24,189 nucleotides of DNA from Spirochaetia bacterium (GTDB lineage: Bacteria > Spirochaetota > Spirochaetia > Treponematales > Breznakiellaceae), in assembly GCA_025997675.1 (NCBI GenBank), contig BNUX01000043.1, positions 1 to 24,189 on the forward strand. The letters run 5' to 3'. Position numbers and translations under genes: made by a program. The notes beneath the pieces are model-generated. The model was not told the origin of the DNA. It made no database searches and saw nothing but the letters and a program-made list of their open reading frames with translations. This document shows positions 4,847-13,893 of the stretch, piece by piece. How positions within the stretch are numbered: position 1 is the stretch's first letter; each line of letters starts with the position of its first letter.

Positions 4847-6158
4847 TCTTTAGGGCTTTGGTCCTAAGTATCCGGTCCAGGAGCACGCTGTATACCCCCG
4901 GTGAGGCAATCACGTCGGCGGTAACAAAGGCGGATAGGGCCACCAGGACCAGGCTCACCAGGTGGTTAAAGCTCCCGCTCATCTCCATAATCAGCACAAT
5001 GCCGGTAACCGGGGCCTTAAGCACGGCGGCAAAAAAAGCGCAGGTCCCCAGGAGCATGAAGTTCAGCGTCTGGGCATCCTCAATAAAGCCAAAGCCGAGG
5101 AGCAGTTTCCCCATGATGCTTCCAATCAGCGCGCCGGAGGCCAGGATGGGCAGGAAAATCCCCCCGGAAGTTCCCGAACCGAAGGAGAATGCGGTGAAGA
5201 GCATTTTTACGGCGAGCAGTATTACTAATATCATTAGGGTTCTGTTGGTGTCGTAAAGGGAATCAATAAGACTGTGGCCGCCCCCGGTGACATCAATAAG
5301 GAAAAAACCGAAAAGAATGGAAACCAGCAGGGGAAGTATGGGACGGATCACCGGGGGGAGGGGTTCGTAGAGGTCAAGGGAGCCGTAGAGGAGGCGCTTA
5401 AAGAGGTCCCCAAGCAATGCGCACAGTATTCCTAACAGGACCACCCAGGGAAATACATGGATGGGCAGCAGGGTGACGTGCCGAAAGTTAAAGGCCGGTT
5501 TCAGGCCGAAAAAATAACCCGCCGTCACATCCGCCGCCATGGACGCGCCCATGGAACAGGCCAAAACCAGGGACGAGAAGGAGGACTGCATTTCCTCCAT
5601 GATAAAAAACATCCCGGTCAGAGGGGCGTTAAAGGCGGCGGATATCCCGGCGGCGGAAGCGGCGGAGAACAGAATCCTTCGCTCCCGGTGGGGCCGGCGG
5701 AACAGGGTAAGCATCCCCATGCCTACATACGCGCCTATCAGTACGGACGGGCCTTCATGCCCCAGGGAAAGGCCGGCCCCCAGACCGAGCACACTGGTGA
5801 CAAACTTCAGGGGCAGTTCCGGCCCCCAATCAAAACTCAGTTCCCGAATCAAGGCCCCTTTTATCTGGGGTATGCCGCTCCCCCGGATCATGGGCCGCAC
5901 CTTTGCTGCCCAGCCGAGGAAAAGGCCAATCAAACACAGCGCCAGGATAAGACCGGCTATCCAATACCAGGGTTTTCCCGGCAGAAAGGTACCGTAAAGC
6001 CAAGCCCTGAGGGTATTGGCCCGGCCAAGCAGAACACGGAACAGCACAATTACCAGCCCAACCATGAAGCCGATGAGAATACTCTCCAGGACTACCGCCA
6101 AACGGGTGCCGTACCAGAGCCGGAGAGCCTTTTCTATTCGGGTTTTCGGTTTACGCAT
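4821..6158 (-). CDS. ClC-type chloride/proton exchanger
   Basis: A 445-aa inner-membrane ClC protein without CBS domains. All selectivity-filter motifs are present: GSGIPQ (93-98), GHEGP (133-137) with the gating Glu E135, GGIFLP (332-337) and the chloride-coordinating Tyr Y423 in GVYSVLL. The pair E188-E189 in FFIMEEM matches the internal proton glutamate of the bacterial exchangers, so it should swap chloride for protons rather than act as a channel. Such proteins help in acid stress or anion balance. The gene starts 34 bp after the radical SAM stop, with only a distant GGAG. Its last nine codons (NGYGRNKE and stop) are shared with the start of the foreign-looking MFS gene, so the native C-terminus may have been altered when that gene arrived. 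Confidence 0.92.
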   Translation of the reverse strand: MRKPKTRIEKALRLWYGTRLAVVLESILIGFMVGLVIVLFRVLLGRANTLRAWLYGTFLPGKPWYWIAGLILALCLIGLFLGWAAKVRPMIRGSGIPQIKGALIRELSFDWGPELPLKFVTSVLGLGAGLSLGHEGPSVLIGAYVGMGMLTLFRRPHRERRILFSAASAAGISAAFNAPLTGMFFIMEEMQSSFSSLVLACSMGASMAADVTAGYFFGLKPAFNFRHVTLLPIHVFPWVVLLGILCALLGDLFKRLLYGSLDLYEPLPPVIRPILPLLVSILFGFFLIDVTGGGHSLIDSLYDTNRTLMILVILLAVKMLFTAFSFGSGTSGGIFLPILASGALIGSIMGKLLLGFGFIEDAQTLNFMLLGTCAFFAAVLKAPVTGIVLIMEMSGSFNHLVSLVLVALSAFVTADVIASPGVYSVLLDRILRTKALKNGYGRNKE

Positions 6159-6192
6159 ATGGATACTGATAATACTCCAAACCGGCCATATA

Positions 6193-7776
6193 TTAAAGCC
6201 GTCCTTTCCCCAGTTCCATCTCCGGCCCCTGCTTTCCCGGCTGCACCCGTGCCTTCACGGAACGGGGCAAAACCCGTGCCGCAAAAGTTTCCAGGTCCAG
6301 GGCGCCCTCCCCCAGCACATCATCGGGATGATAGGTAAAATTGATTTCTGTGGAAGCTCCCTCCGCAAGCGCCCGGCCCCAGGCGCCGTGAAACCGGACC
6401 AGATCCCGCACCGCCGGAAAGAGCGCCTCTTTCTTTGCCCTCCGGTACCGCTCTTCCAGAAAAGCCAGCTGCATTTCTTCGATGGGCGCAGTTTTAGTGT
6501 TCTCCGCAAATCCTTCCAGAAAAGCTGATGGCTTAATCCGCAGGGGCCGCAAAACCTGGTTGAACCACGCCACCGCCCGGCCCCGGTTGTAGAACAGATC
6601 CGCTGCCTCTGAAAGACGCTCCGCCGTATCCAAGTCCCCGGCGGAAAAATCCGGCGTTGAGCGGACCAGGTAGGGGGCTTCACCATCCGCCATCAATCCG
6701 TATTCCGCTGCCCTTTCATATAAAACCGTCCCCGGCAGTATTGCTAAGCGGAACATATCCAGGCTATTGGGGTACAGGGCAAGGGCAAAGTCCAGGCTCC
6801 GGCGGTAACCCCCAAGGCTGTCCCCGGGCAGGCCGTAGATAAGGTCCAGGCCGAAAACCACCCCCTCCTCGTTGAGCAGACCAATCCGTGAGGCAAAACG
6901 TCCCCGGTTAAGTTCCCGGCCTATCAGGGCGGAAACCTTAGGGTCGGCGGTCTGGAGCCCTATTTGGAGGGAGGCCCCCAGGCTTGCAAAACGCCGGGCC
7001 TGTTCCCGGGTCAGGAGTTCAGAGCGGACCTCAAAATGCCAATGCGTTTCCGGTCCCGCCTTCCGGCGGATTTCAGCGGTAATCATATCGAGAATCCGCA
7101 TAGCCCGCTTAGCGGTACTGTTGAAGGTCGGGTCCAGGACAAATACGTAGGGGACATGCTCACGGACAAAGAGTTGCAATTCTTCCCGGAGCCGTTCCTC
7201 GGAAAAATACCGAACCCGCTTGTTTCCCTTCGATTCGTAGCAATACGCGCAGGAATAGGGGCAGCCGCGGGCCAGTTCCCAAAGCACACCATTGCGGCCT
7301 TTGACACTAAGGGTTCCGTCCAGCCAGGGCGAGGGGAGAATTTCAGGATCAGAGGGTGTTTGTTTGGATAGTATAGCAAACCGCCGCCCAATAAGCTCCA
7401 CCACAGCGGCCTCCCCTTCACCGGGGACAAATGCGTCAAAGGGGCCGCCTTCGGAAACAGCGAGACCTTCGGGAAGGGCGGTTGCCTCGGGGCCGCCGCA
7501 GAACAGAAAAAGTGACGGGTTCTGAGTACGAATACGTTTTGCAGCTTCAAGTATAATATACCGGTTCCAGGTATATAGAGAAAACCCGATGGCCTGGGGA
7601 TATTCGGCGTTGATTTTTGCAGCCAGGGGCCCGGCTCCATCGGCAACGAAGGTTTCCACCAGGGAGAGGGCGAGTTCCGGGAAGGCGGCTTTCAGGGAGG
7701 AGGCGATACAGGCGGCGCCCAGGGGGACCGCATCGGGGCCTTGCTCAAGATGAACCGACGCTACTACTATACGCAT
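6193..7776 (-). CDS. B12-binding domain radical SAM protein (DUF4080-like)
   Basis: A 527-aa protein with an N-terminal cobalamin-binding Rossmann-like domain (about 1-135, ending in LFCGGPEATALPE and a FVPGEGE motif) and then a radical SAM core whose cluster motif is C172-X3-C176-X2-C179 (GCPYSCAYCYESKG). Later marks are FVLDPTFN, LQIGLQT and GLDLIYGLPGD. The classic B12-ligand motif DxHxxG is not present, as is usual in this branch. The C-terminal part (about 370-527) resembles DUF4080. The substrate is unknown; relatives are methylases or cyclases. The start at 7776 has AAGGA 12 nt upstream, rather far. It is the first gene of a leftward group with the ClC and MFS genes. Its need for cobalamin fits the large cobalamin operon in the same window, though that link is inference. 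Confidence 0.85.
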   Translation of the reverse strand: MRIVVASVHLEQGPDAVPLGAACIASSLKAAFPELALSLVETFVADGAGPLAAKINAEYPQAIGFSLYTWNRYIILEAAKRIRTQNPSLFLFCGGPEATALPEGLAVSEGGPFDAFVPGEGEAAVVELIGRRFAILSKQTPSDPEILPSPWLDGTLSVKGRNGVLWELARGCPYSCAYCYESKGNKRVRYFSEERLREELQLFVREHVPYVFVLDPTFNSTAKRAMRILDMITAEIRRKAGPETHWHFEVRSELLTREQARRFASLGASLQIGLQTADPKVSALIGRELNRGRFASRIGLLNEEGVVFGLDLIYGLPGDSLGGYRRSLDFALALYPNSLDMFRLAILPGTVLYERAAEYGLMADGEAPYLVRSTPDFSAGDLDTAERLSEAADLFYNRGRAVAWFNQVLRPLRIKPSAFLEGFAENTKTAPIEEMQLAFLEERYRRAKKEALFPAVRDLVRFHGAWGRALAEGASTEINFTYHPDDVLGEGALDLETFAARVLPRSVKARVQPGKQGPEMELGKGRL

Positions 7777-7848
7777 TTTTCAAGCATGTCCTTATGGTGA
7801 TATATGAAAACCCAGCAGGATAGTCTATACTTGATAATAGGTAAAATT

Positions 7849-8733
7849 ATGACTGAACGCAACAAGGCCCTTCTCGCTATCATCATCTGTGTACTCATCT
7901 GGGGATTTTCCTTTATTTCCATCAAAATCGCGGTGGCGGTACTCCCTCCAATGACCCTCGGGGCTTTGCGCTTTGCCATTGCCCTGGTGTTTCTTGTTTT
8001 TATAAAACAAAAGTTAGCCCCGGGGGAACGGCTCAAACTCCGGGATGTGCCCCTCCTCGCCGGGGCGGGGCTATTCGGGGTGACCTTCTACTTCCTCTGC
8101 GAAAATAACGGGGTAGCTCTGGTAACCGTATCGGAGGCTTCGATTACCATCGGGGTAATCCCGGTAATCACCCTCCTGGCGGAACGGATCAGCGGCATGG
8201 TTAAACACATAGCCCTGCGGAGCTGGGTGGGAACGGCGCTCTCCATTGCCGGGGTGTGGCTGGTGGCGGGGGCTTCCGTATCCGGCGGCGCGACCGGCAA
8301 TCTCCTGGGCTACCTCTACATGGGAGGCGCCGCCCTCTGTTGGGTTGCCTACTGTTTCCTCACCAGACCCCTCTTCACCCGCTGCTCGCGGATACACATT
8401 GTGTTCTGGCAGAGCGTCGCCGGCTTCCTCGGCTTCATCCCCTTTGCCCTGGCTGAATCTTCCCGCTGGCTTATGCCGACCTTTCCGGTGATACTCCACG
8501 TGGTCTTCTTAGGTGTCCTCTGTTCCGCCATTGCGTACTGGTTCTACGCACAATCACTGCAAGTCCTGGGAGTTGCGATTTCGGCGATCTTTATCAACTT
8601 TATTCCCGTGGTTACCGCCATAGCGGGGTTCTTCCTCATGGGGGACCGGCTCTATCCGGTACAGTGGGCGGGGGCGGCGCTGGTACTAATCGGGGTTACC
8701 TTGACTATCCTTGAGGGAAAAGGTGCCGGGTGA
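7849..8733 (+). CDS. EamA/DMT superfamily exporter
   Basis: A 294-aa integral membrane protein with ten hydrophobic segments in two EamA repeats. The first repeat begins ALLAIIICVLIWGFSFISIK, the second near GYLYMGGAALCWVAYCFLTR, and the protein ends with GAALVLIGVTLTIL. Members export amino acids or other metabolites; this one cannot be assigned a substrate. I chose the ATG at 7849, preceded by AGG at 8 nt and beginning just before the first membrane segment. An upstream in-frame ATG at 7804 would add 15 residues and lacks a ribosome-binding site. It is transcribed rightward, divergent from the radical SAM gene and convergent with ffh, with 23 bp between the stops and no clear terminator. 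Confidence 0.85.
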   Translation: MTERNKALLAIIICVLIWGFSFISIKIAVAVLPPMTLGALRFAIALVFLVFIKQKLAPGERLKLRDVPLLAGAGLFGVTFYFLCENNGVALVTVSEASITIGVIPVITLLAERISGMVKHIALRSWVGTALSIAGVWLVAGASVSGGATGNLLGYLYMGGAALCWVAYCFLTRPLFTRCSRIHIVFWQSVAGFLGFIPFALAESSRWLMPTFPVILHVVFLGVLCSAIAYWFYAQSLQVLGVAISAIFINFIPVVTAIAGFFLMGDRLYPVQWAGAALVLIGVTLTILEGKGAG

Positions 8734-8756
8734 TAAGAAGGGAAAACGCCACCCAT

Positions 8757-10109
8757 CTACCGCCCCTGAAACTGCCCCATCTTTCCCAGCATCGCCTGCG
8801 CCGCCGCAGGGTTCCTGCTCATTTTTGACATCTTCTTCATCATGGTCCGCATCTTCTCGAATTGTTTGAGCAGCCTCCCCACCTCCGCCACGGAGGTACC
8901 GGAACCCCGGGCAATCCGGGAACGGCGGGTGGGGCCGATGATCAGGTGGTTGGCCCGTTCCTTCCGGGTCATGGAGGAGATAATAGCCTCATGATATTTC
9001 AGCTCCGCCTTGTTGATATCCTCTTCGCTGACCTGCCCCCCCATCCCCGGCACCATTTCCAGCATGGACTGGAGGGAGCCCATCTTCTTCACGGACCGGA
9101 GCTGGCTCAAATAATCTTCCAGGGTGAAGTTCTCCTTCTCCATTTTCTTCCGGAGATCTTCCGCTTCCTTCCGGTCTATCACCTCCTGGGCTTTTTCCAC
9201 CAGGCTTACCACGTCCCCCATGCCCAGAATACGGCCGGCCATCCGCTCCGGGTGGAAAACTTCCAGGTCCTCGGGTTTCTCCCCCACCCCCACAAACTTG
9301 AGGGGCTTGCCGGTAATGGTCTTGAGGGAAAGCGCCGCCCCGCCCCGGGTATCGGAATCAAACTTGGTAAGGATAACCCCGGTGAGGCCGATTTTTTCGT
9401 CAAAGGTTTTAGCGATGTCCACCGCAGACTGGCCGGTCATGGAGTCCGCCACCAGGAGCAGTTCATCGGGTTTGGCGGCGTCCTTGAGCCGGGAAAGTTC
9501 CGCCATCATGGGTTCGTCTATCTGAAGCCGTCCCGTGGTGTCAACAATAAGGGTGTCTATCATATTTTTCCGGGCATGGTTCATAGCGTTCTTAAAAACA
9601 GCAACACTATTCTTAGCGCCGTCTTCCTTGAACACCGGCACACCGATTTGGCTGCCCAGCACCGCCAGCTGTTCCATAGCCGCAGGCCGCACCAGATCGC
9701 AGGCCGCCAACAGGGGCTTGCGTCCGTCCTTCTTGAGCCGCAGGGCCAGCTTGGCGGAACTGGTGGTTTTCCCCGAACCCTGCAGTCCCAGCATGAGGAT
9801 CACAGAAATAGTGTCCGGGCCCTTGAGTTGCAGGTCTTGTTTTGTATCCCCCAAGTAGGAAGTCAGCTTGTCATGGACTATCTTGATAAATTGCTGCCCC
9901 GGATCAACTGCACGGAGAACCTTCTCCCCCTTGGCCTCTTCGATAGTAGAATTAACAAAACGGCGGACCACCCGGAGGTTTACATCCGCCTCCAGCAGGG
10001 CCATCTTGATAGCATCCACCGCATCGTCAATGTTTTTCTCGGTAATCGTCGCCTTCCCCGCAACAACCCGGAGGGCGTCGGAAATCTTCGCCGTTAGTTT
10101 ATCTAACAT
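8757..10109 (-). CDS. ffh: Signal recognition particle protein Ffh
   Basis: The SRP54 GTPase that binds signal sequences and the 4.5S RNA and delivers ribosomes to FtsY at the membrane. At 450 aa it has the usual length. The N domain carries ALLEADVNL (37-45), the P-loop is GLQGSGKTT (108-116), the G3 motif D190-T-T-G-R194, G4 TKFD (248-251) and the closing DTRGGAALS. The M domain (about 300-450) is methionine-rich with FTLEDYLSQL, GSLQSMLEMVPGM and a C-terminal KKMSKMSR. The G3 reads DTTGR where nearly all SRP GTPases have DTAGR; I checked this against the bases near 9530-9540. Its ATG overlaps the pepF stop by 7 bp (ATGTTAG) and has GGGAG upstream. The usual downstream rpsP is not here; a convergent exporter follows instead. 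Confidence 0.97.
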   Translation of the reverse strand: MLDKLTAKISDALRVVAGKATITEKNIDDAVDAIKMALLEADVNLRVVRRFVNSTIEEAKGEKVLRAVDPGQQFIKIVHDKLTSYLGDTKQDLQLKGPDTISVILMLGLQGSGKTTSSAKLALRLKKDGRKPLLAACDLVRPAAMEQLAVLGSQIGVPVFKEDGAKNSVAVFKNAMNHARKNMIDTLIVDTTGRLQIDEPMMAELSRLKDAAKPDELLLVADSMTGQSAVDIAKTFDEKIGLTGVILTKFDSDTRGGAALSLKTITGKPLKFVGVGEKPEDLEVFHPERMAGRILGMGDVVSLVEKAQEVIDRKEAEDLRKKMEKENFTLEDYLSQLRSVKKMGSLQSMLEMVPGMGGQVSEEDINKAELKYHEAIISSMTRKERANHLIIGPTRRSRIARGSGTSVAEVGRLLKQFEKMRTMMKKMSKMSRNPAAAQAMLGKMGQFQGR

Positions 10110-11932
10110 AGTATTACTCCCTTCCTTGTCACCAGCTTTTCAAACTCCTCCACCCGGCCCGCAATAAGGGCGATACCGTCCTGCCAGAAAGCGCCATCCT
10201 CAATATCGAACCCCGCCGACTTGGTCACATCCGCCGCCGGCGCCTGCCCGGTGAGCCGGAGCATTGTCCGGTACGCCTGGGCAAAGCCCGGACCCTCCTG
10301 CCTGGCCCGGGCAAAAAGCCCCAGCGAAAAGAGCTGCCCGAAGGCATAGGGGTAATTATAAAACGCCAGACCGGGGCTGTAATAGTGGCTCTTAACCGCC
10401 CACATATAGGGGTGCAACAAATCAGGGTCAAGGCCGTCCCCGTAGGCTTTTTTCTGGGCGCCTATCATCAGGGCGCAGAGTTCCTCCGCACTCAGCTCCG
10501 CCTTGTCCCGGCGTTCAAAGAGGGCGGTCTCAAAGTAAAACCGGGAAAGAATATCCACAATAACCTGACAGCAGTCCTTGAGGTTCCCTTCAATGAGCGC
10601 GATCCGCTCATCCTCCTTGGTCGCAGCGCCCAGAGCGCCCTCAAAGATGATGGTTTCCGCAAATATGCTGGCCGTCTCCGCCAGGGTCATGGGGTAGGCG
10701 GACCGGAACCGGGAGAGGTCCTTGATTAGCTCGTGGTGCCAGGCATGGCCCAGTTCGTGGGCCACGGTGAAAACCGAATCGAAGGACCCCTCGAAGTTGC
10801 AGAGTATCCGGGACTCCCCTGCCAGGGGAAAGTCCGTACAGTAGGCCCCGCCGATTTTTCCCTCCCGCCCAAGGGCGTCTATCCAGGAGCGGGAAACGGC
10901 CCTATGGGCAAAGGCCCCCATGTCAGGATCAAAGGTGGTGAATTGCTCAATGATGAATTCCGTAGCCTCGGTCCAGGTCCACTTTTTTGAATCCGACTCC
11001 ACCGGCGCAAAGAGGTCATAAAAAGCACATGCCTTAATTCCTAATAGAGAAGCCTTTACTTTAAGGTAGCGGCGGAACAGGGGCAGGGAATTTTCCATAG
11101 CGGCAATAAGAGCCTCCAAAGCCTTTTCGCTCAGCCGGGACTGGAAGGCGGATTTCTGCAGCGGCGATTTCCAGCCCCGCCGCTTATCTACCGTCAGGGT
11201 GGTCCCCTTAACGCCGTTCAGGGACGCCGCCAGGGGTATCTCCATAGACCGCCACGCCTCCAGTTCTGCCCGGTAAGCCCGCTCCCGTACACTGCGGTCG
11301 GGGTTGTGGGCCAGATCCCGCAGGGCAATCACGGTCTTGCGCTCCCCCGAAGAGGAATCCCAAACGGCCGTTACGGTGGAGGAGATCGCCTCCTGGAGCC
11401 GCCCCCAGGCAGTCCCCCCGGACCGGGAGAGGTCGTTGGCAAGGTCCTCCAACTCGGGGCTCATCTGATAAGCCGCCTTCTCCAGACTTTCCCGGATAAA
11501 GAACCCGTAAGGCGTCAATGCCGCATCCGTATCCAGGGCCTTCAACACCGGCTCCTTCGTTTCCACAAGCCGGTTCCGGAAAATCACCCCAGCCTTTCTC
11601 AGGGGCAGGGCCGCCGCCTCTATGGCGTTGATCTCCACCATAGTCCGGCTGTCCCGGGTATCGGCGGTGTAGATAGCTTCCGCATACGCCGCAAGGTTTT
11701 CCCGCAAATCCCCCGCCTCTTCGTAGAACCGTATCAGGGCAAGCAGGGCGGCGGCTATCCCAGAATCCGCCGGCAGGGGCGTTTCCAGCAGATGCAGGAA
11801 GGCGGCTATCTTTTCCGGAAGCTGTTGCAAATCCCGCCGGTACTCCGGTGAATCAAATGATGAATATACGGAAGAAAGATTCCACTTAGGAAGGGCCCCG
11901 GCCCCATTACTACCGGTAAAAGTTCTTTTCAT
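10103..11932 (-). CDS. pepF: Oligoendopeptidase F, M3 metallopeptidase family
   Basis: A 609-aa cytoplasmic zinc peptidase that cuts short peptides. The zinc motif is H392-ELG-H396 (VAHELGHAWHH), and the third ligand is the Glu in PMTLAETASIFAE downstream. The N-terminal PKWNLSSVYSSFDSPEY is the standard opening of the pepF/M3 family, so the start is near 11932; a TAG in frame just upstream rules out a longer form. No Shine-Dalgarno precedes the ATG. It lies 93 bp after btuD, with no clear promoter or terminator in the gap, and overlaps ffh by 7 bp, so pepF and ffh are probably co-transcribed, perhaps partly by readthrough of the cobalamin operon. Confidence 0.93.
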   Translation of the reverse strand: MKRTFTGSNGAGALPKWNLSSVYSSFDSPEYRRDLQQLPEKIAAFLHLLETPLPADSGIAAALLALIRFYEEAGDLRENLAAYAEAIYTADTRDSRTMVEINAIEAAALPLRKAGVIFRNRLVETKEPVLKALDTDAALTPYGFFIRESLEKAAYQMSPELEDLANDLSRSGGTAWGRLQEAISSTVTAVWDSSSGERKTVIALRDLAHNPDRSVRERAYRAELEAWRSMEIPLAASLNGVKGTTLTVDKRRGWKSPLQKSAFQSRLSEKALEALIAAMENSLPLFRRYLKVKASLLGIKACAFYDLFAPVESDSKKWTWTEATEFIIEQFTTFDPDMGAFAHRAVSRSWIDALGREGKIGGAYCTDFPLAGESRILCNFEGSFDSVFTVAHELGHAWHHELIKDLSRFRSAYPMTLAETASIFAETIIFEGALGAATKEDERIALIEGNLKDCCQVIVDILSRFYFETALFERRDKAELSAEELCALMIGAQKKAYGDGLDPDLLHPYMWAVKSHYYSPGLAFYNYPYAFGQLFSLGLFARARQEGPGFAQAYRTMLRLTGQAPAADVTKSAGFDIEDGAFWQDGIALIAGRVEEFEKLVTRKGVILC

Positions 11933-12025
11933 TAGGCAAATCTAATACAAACAGGACATTTTTGTAAGCCTCCGGCCACCGTACAAATACCAGGGCGAGC
12001 GCATACTTGCTTACCCAGGGTTCGA

Positions 12026-12844
12026 CTAGCAACCCAGATTATCATAAAACAAAAAACCCCTGCCGGGGATAATTTCCGCCTGCACGGAAAAGACCCGGGC
12101 GAAAAACTCCGGGGTGAACACCGCATCAGGAGCGCCGTCCGCGGCGATTTCACCATCCTTGAGGGCAATGATGCGGTTTGCAAAACGGTAGGCGAGACTC
12201 AGGTCGTGGTGTATGCCGATGACGGTCAGGCGGTGATCAGCCACAAGCCGGGAGAGCATTTTCATCATGGCCAGCCGGGCGGCAATGTCCAGCTCGCTCA
12301 GGGTTTCGTCCAGGAGGAGGAGTTTGAGGGCCTGGGGGGATTCCGGAAATCCTAAAGGTTCCTGGGGGAATATTTGCAGGATGGCGCGGGCAAGGAGAAG
12401 CCGCTGCAGCTGGCCGCCGGAAATTGCGGTAACGCTTTTACCGGCCAGGTCCCAGACGCCGGTTTCCCGCATGATTGCTGCAGCCCGGGAAAGGGCGGCG
12501 CTGTCCCAAGGGGCAAAGCGGCTCTGGTGGGGGTGCAGGCCCATGAGGACCGTTTCAAGGCAGGTATAAGGAAATTCGATCCGCCCGCCCTGGGGCACAA
12601 AGGCGATTCGCCGGGCCCGTTCGGGGAGGGGATACCGGCGGATCTCCCGGTCCTCAAGCAGGACTTCCCCTGCTGCGGGGCTGAAGTAGCCGGAGAGGAG
12701 CTGGAACAGGGTGGTTTTCCCGCTGCCGTTGGGACCCACCAGGGCGATGTGTTCTCCCGGATCCACAGAAAAACTAATATTCTTAAGAACAGCATCACTA
12801 TTATTGTAGGAAAAAGACAGGTTTTTTACGGAAAGCAGACTCAT
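12026..12844 (-). CDS. btuD: ABC transporter ATPase, BtuD/FepC type
   Basis: A 272-aa ATPase of the corrinoid/siderophore/haem class. Walker A is GPNGSGKT (37-44), the signature SGGQ (142-145), Walker B LLLLDE (175-180) with D-loop LSELD, and the switch His is in GIHHDLS (211-217). An extra segment QEPLGFPESPQALK sits just before Walker B. It is the last of the 13-gene operon and overlaps the permease by 4 bp. Given the operon, the substrate is probably a corrinoid (cobalamin or cobinamide), but the family also carries iron chelates. A weak 5-bp dyad (12018-12035) straddles the stop; it lacks a U-tract. The 93-bp gap to pepF holds nothing else I can name. Confidence 0.85.
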   Translation of the reverse strand: MSLLSVKNLSFSYNNSDAVLKNISFSVDPGEHIALVGPNGSGKTTLFQLLSGYFSPAAGEVLLEDREIRRYPLPERARRIAFVPQGGRIEFPYTCLETVLMGLHPHQSRFAPWDSAALSRAAAIMRETGVWDLAGKSVTAISGGQLQRLLLARAILQIFPQEPLGFPESPQALKLLLLDETLSELDIAARLAMMKMLSRLVADHRLTVIGIHHDLSLAYRFANRIIALKDGEIAADGAPDAVFTPEFFARVFSVQAEIIPGRGFLFYDNLGC

Positions 12845-13893
12845 ATACCGCGCCCATCCTTTCGTCTGAGGAAGATGAAGAGAAAGAAGGGGCCGCCGAG
12901 GAGGGTGGTCAGTACCCCCACGGGGATTTCGCCTGATGATAGTAATCGTGCGCAGGTGTCGGCGGCACAGAGGAGGAGGCCCCCCAGCAATGCCGACAGG
13001 GGCAGGAGCAGGCGGTTATCGGAGGTGACGGCCATACGCAGTAAATGGGGCACGATGAGGCCGACAAAGCCTATCACCCCGCAGACGGATACGCAGACTG
13101 CGGTAATCGCCGCTCCTAAGAGGAGGTAGAAAAAACGGACCCGTTTGACTTCCACCCCCAGTGATTCTGCGCTGCGGCTGCCCAGGGTCAGTATGTTCAG
13201 GTCTGCGGCAAAAATCAGGGCCAGGACGACAGCGGCGGGGATCACCAGGGCAAGGAGGAGTGCGTCATTCCAGCCCCGGGCGGAAAGGCTGCCCATGAGC
13301 CAGAAGACGATGGCGCCGACATTTTCCCCGGAGAGCATCTTCATAAAGCTGATACCCGCGGAGAGGATCGCGCTGAGGATAATTCCCGCCATGATGAGGT
13401 TTGCGCTGACGAGGCCACTGCCCCGCCCCGAAATTAGTAGTACGAAGACAAGGGTAAGTGCGGCAAAAACCAGGGCGGCAAAGGATATGGGGAGGGCCAG
13501 TCCCAGGAGGATGTTGAGAAATAGTGCCAGGGAGGCCCCGAAGGCAGCGCCGGTGGATATGCCCAGGGTGTAGGGGTCCGCCAAAGGGTTTTGCAGGATA
13601 CCTTGAAATATAACGCCGCTTACCGCGAGGCCTGCCCCGGCCAGGATGCTCGTGATGATTCGCGGCAGGCGCAGTTCCCACACCACCGCTGCCATTCCCG
13701 GAGGGATACCGGCGTACCAATCCGCCTTGCCGCTAAGTTTTCCCCACACTATCCTGAGTATCCGGTCTGCCGGAATATCCATTGCGCCGAGCCCCAGAGA
13801 AAGGAACACCAAAACTACCAGGGCGATGCAGAGGAGAACAACGAGCCGGAAACATTTTTTCCGGACCGCCCGGTAGGCCAGGATGGGATTCAC
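12841..13893 (-). CDS. btuC: ABC transporter permease, BtuC/FecCD type
   Basis: A 350-aa permease of the FecCD family with about ten membrane segments. Family marks are ELRLPRIITSILAGAGLAVSG (about 73-93), QNPLADPYTLGISTGAAFG, and near the C-terminus VCGVIGFVGLIVPHLLR followed by GEIPVGVLTTLLGGPFFLFI. It forms the membrane channel with the ATPase encoded next. The start is GTG at 13893, overlapping the cbiC stop by 4 bp (GTGA), with GGAG about 10 nt upstream. The periplasmic binding protein (BtuF) that normally completes the transporter is not encoded nearby. Placement in a cobalamin operon suggests corrinoid uptake. Confidence 0.88.
   Translation of the reverse strand: MNPILAYRAVRKKCFRLVVLLCIALVVLVFLSLGLGAMDIPADRILRIVWGKLSGKADWYAGIPPGMAAVVWELRLPRIITSILAGAGLAVSGVIFQGILQNPLADPYTLGISTGAAFGASLALFLNILLGLALPISFAALVFAALTLVFVLLISGRGSGLVSANLIMAGIILSAILSAGISFMKMLSGENVGAIVFWLMGSLSARGWNDALLLALVIPAAVVLALIFAADLNILTLGSRSAESLGVEVKRVRFFYLLLGAAITAVCVSVCGVIGFVGLIVPHLLRMAVTSDNRLLLPLSALLGGLLLCAADTCARLLSSGEIPVGVLTTLLGGPFFLFIFLRRKDGRGI

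Noticed and set aside
5457..6338. Long rightward open frame of 293 codons opposite the ClC gene
   Set aside because: It lies antisense to a ClC gene with all family motifs, and its product is low-complexity in Gly, Gln and Pro; it is a shadow of GC-rich coding DNA.
7777..7848. Divergent promoters for the radical SAM and EamA genes
   Set aside because: TAGACT/TATATC on the minus strand would start transcription inside its own ribosome-binding site, and TATACT on the plus strand lacks a -35, so neither is convincing.
8862..10097. Rightward open frame of 411 codons opposite ffh
   Set aside because: It is the antisense of a fully conserved Ffh and has no recognisable motif or ribosome-binding site.
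12018..12035. GGGTT/AACCC dyad with a GGTTCGA motif as a terminator or tRNA
   Set aside because: The stem is only 5 bp, straddles the btuD stop, has no U-tract, and no other tRNA arms can be drawn.
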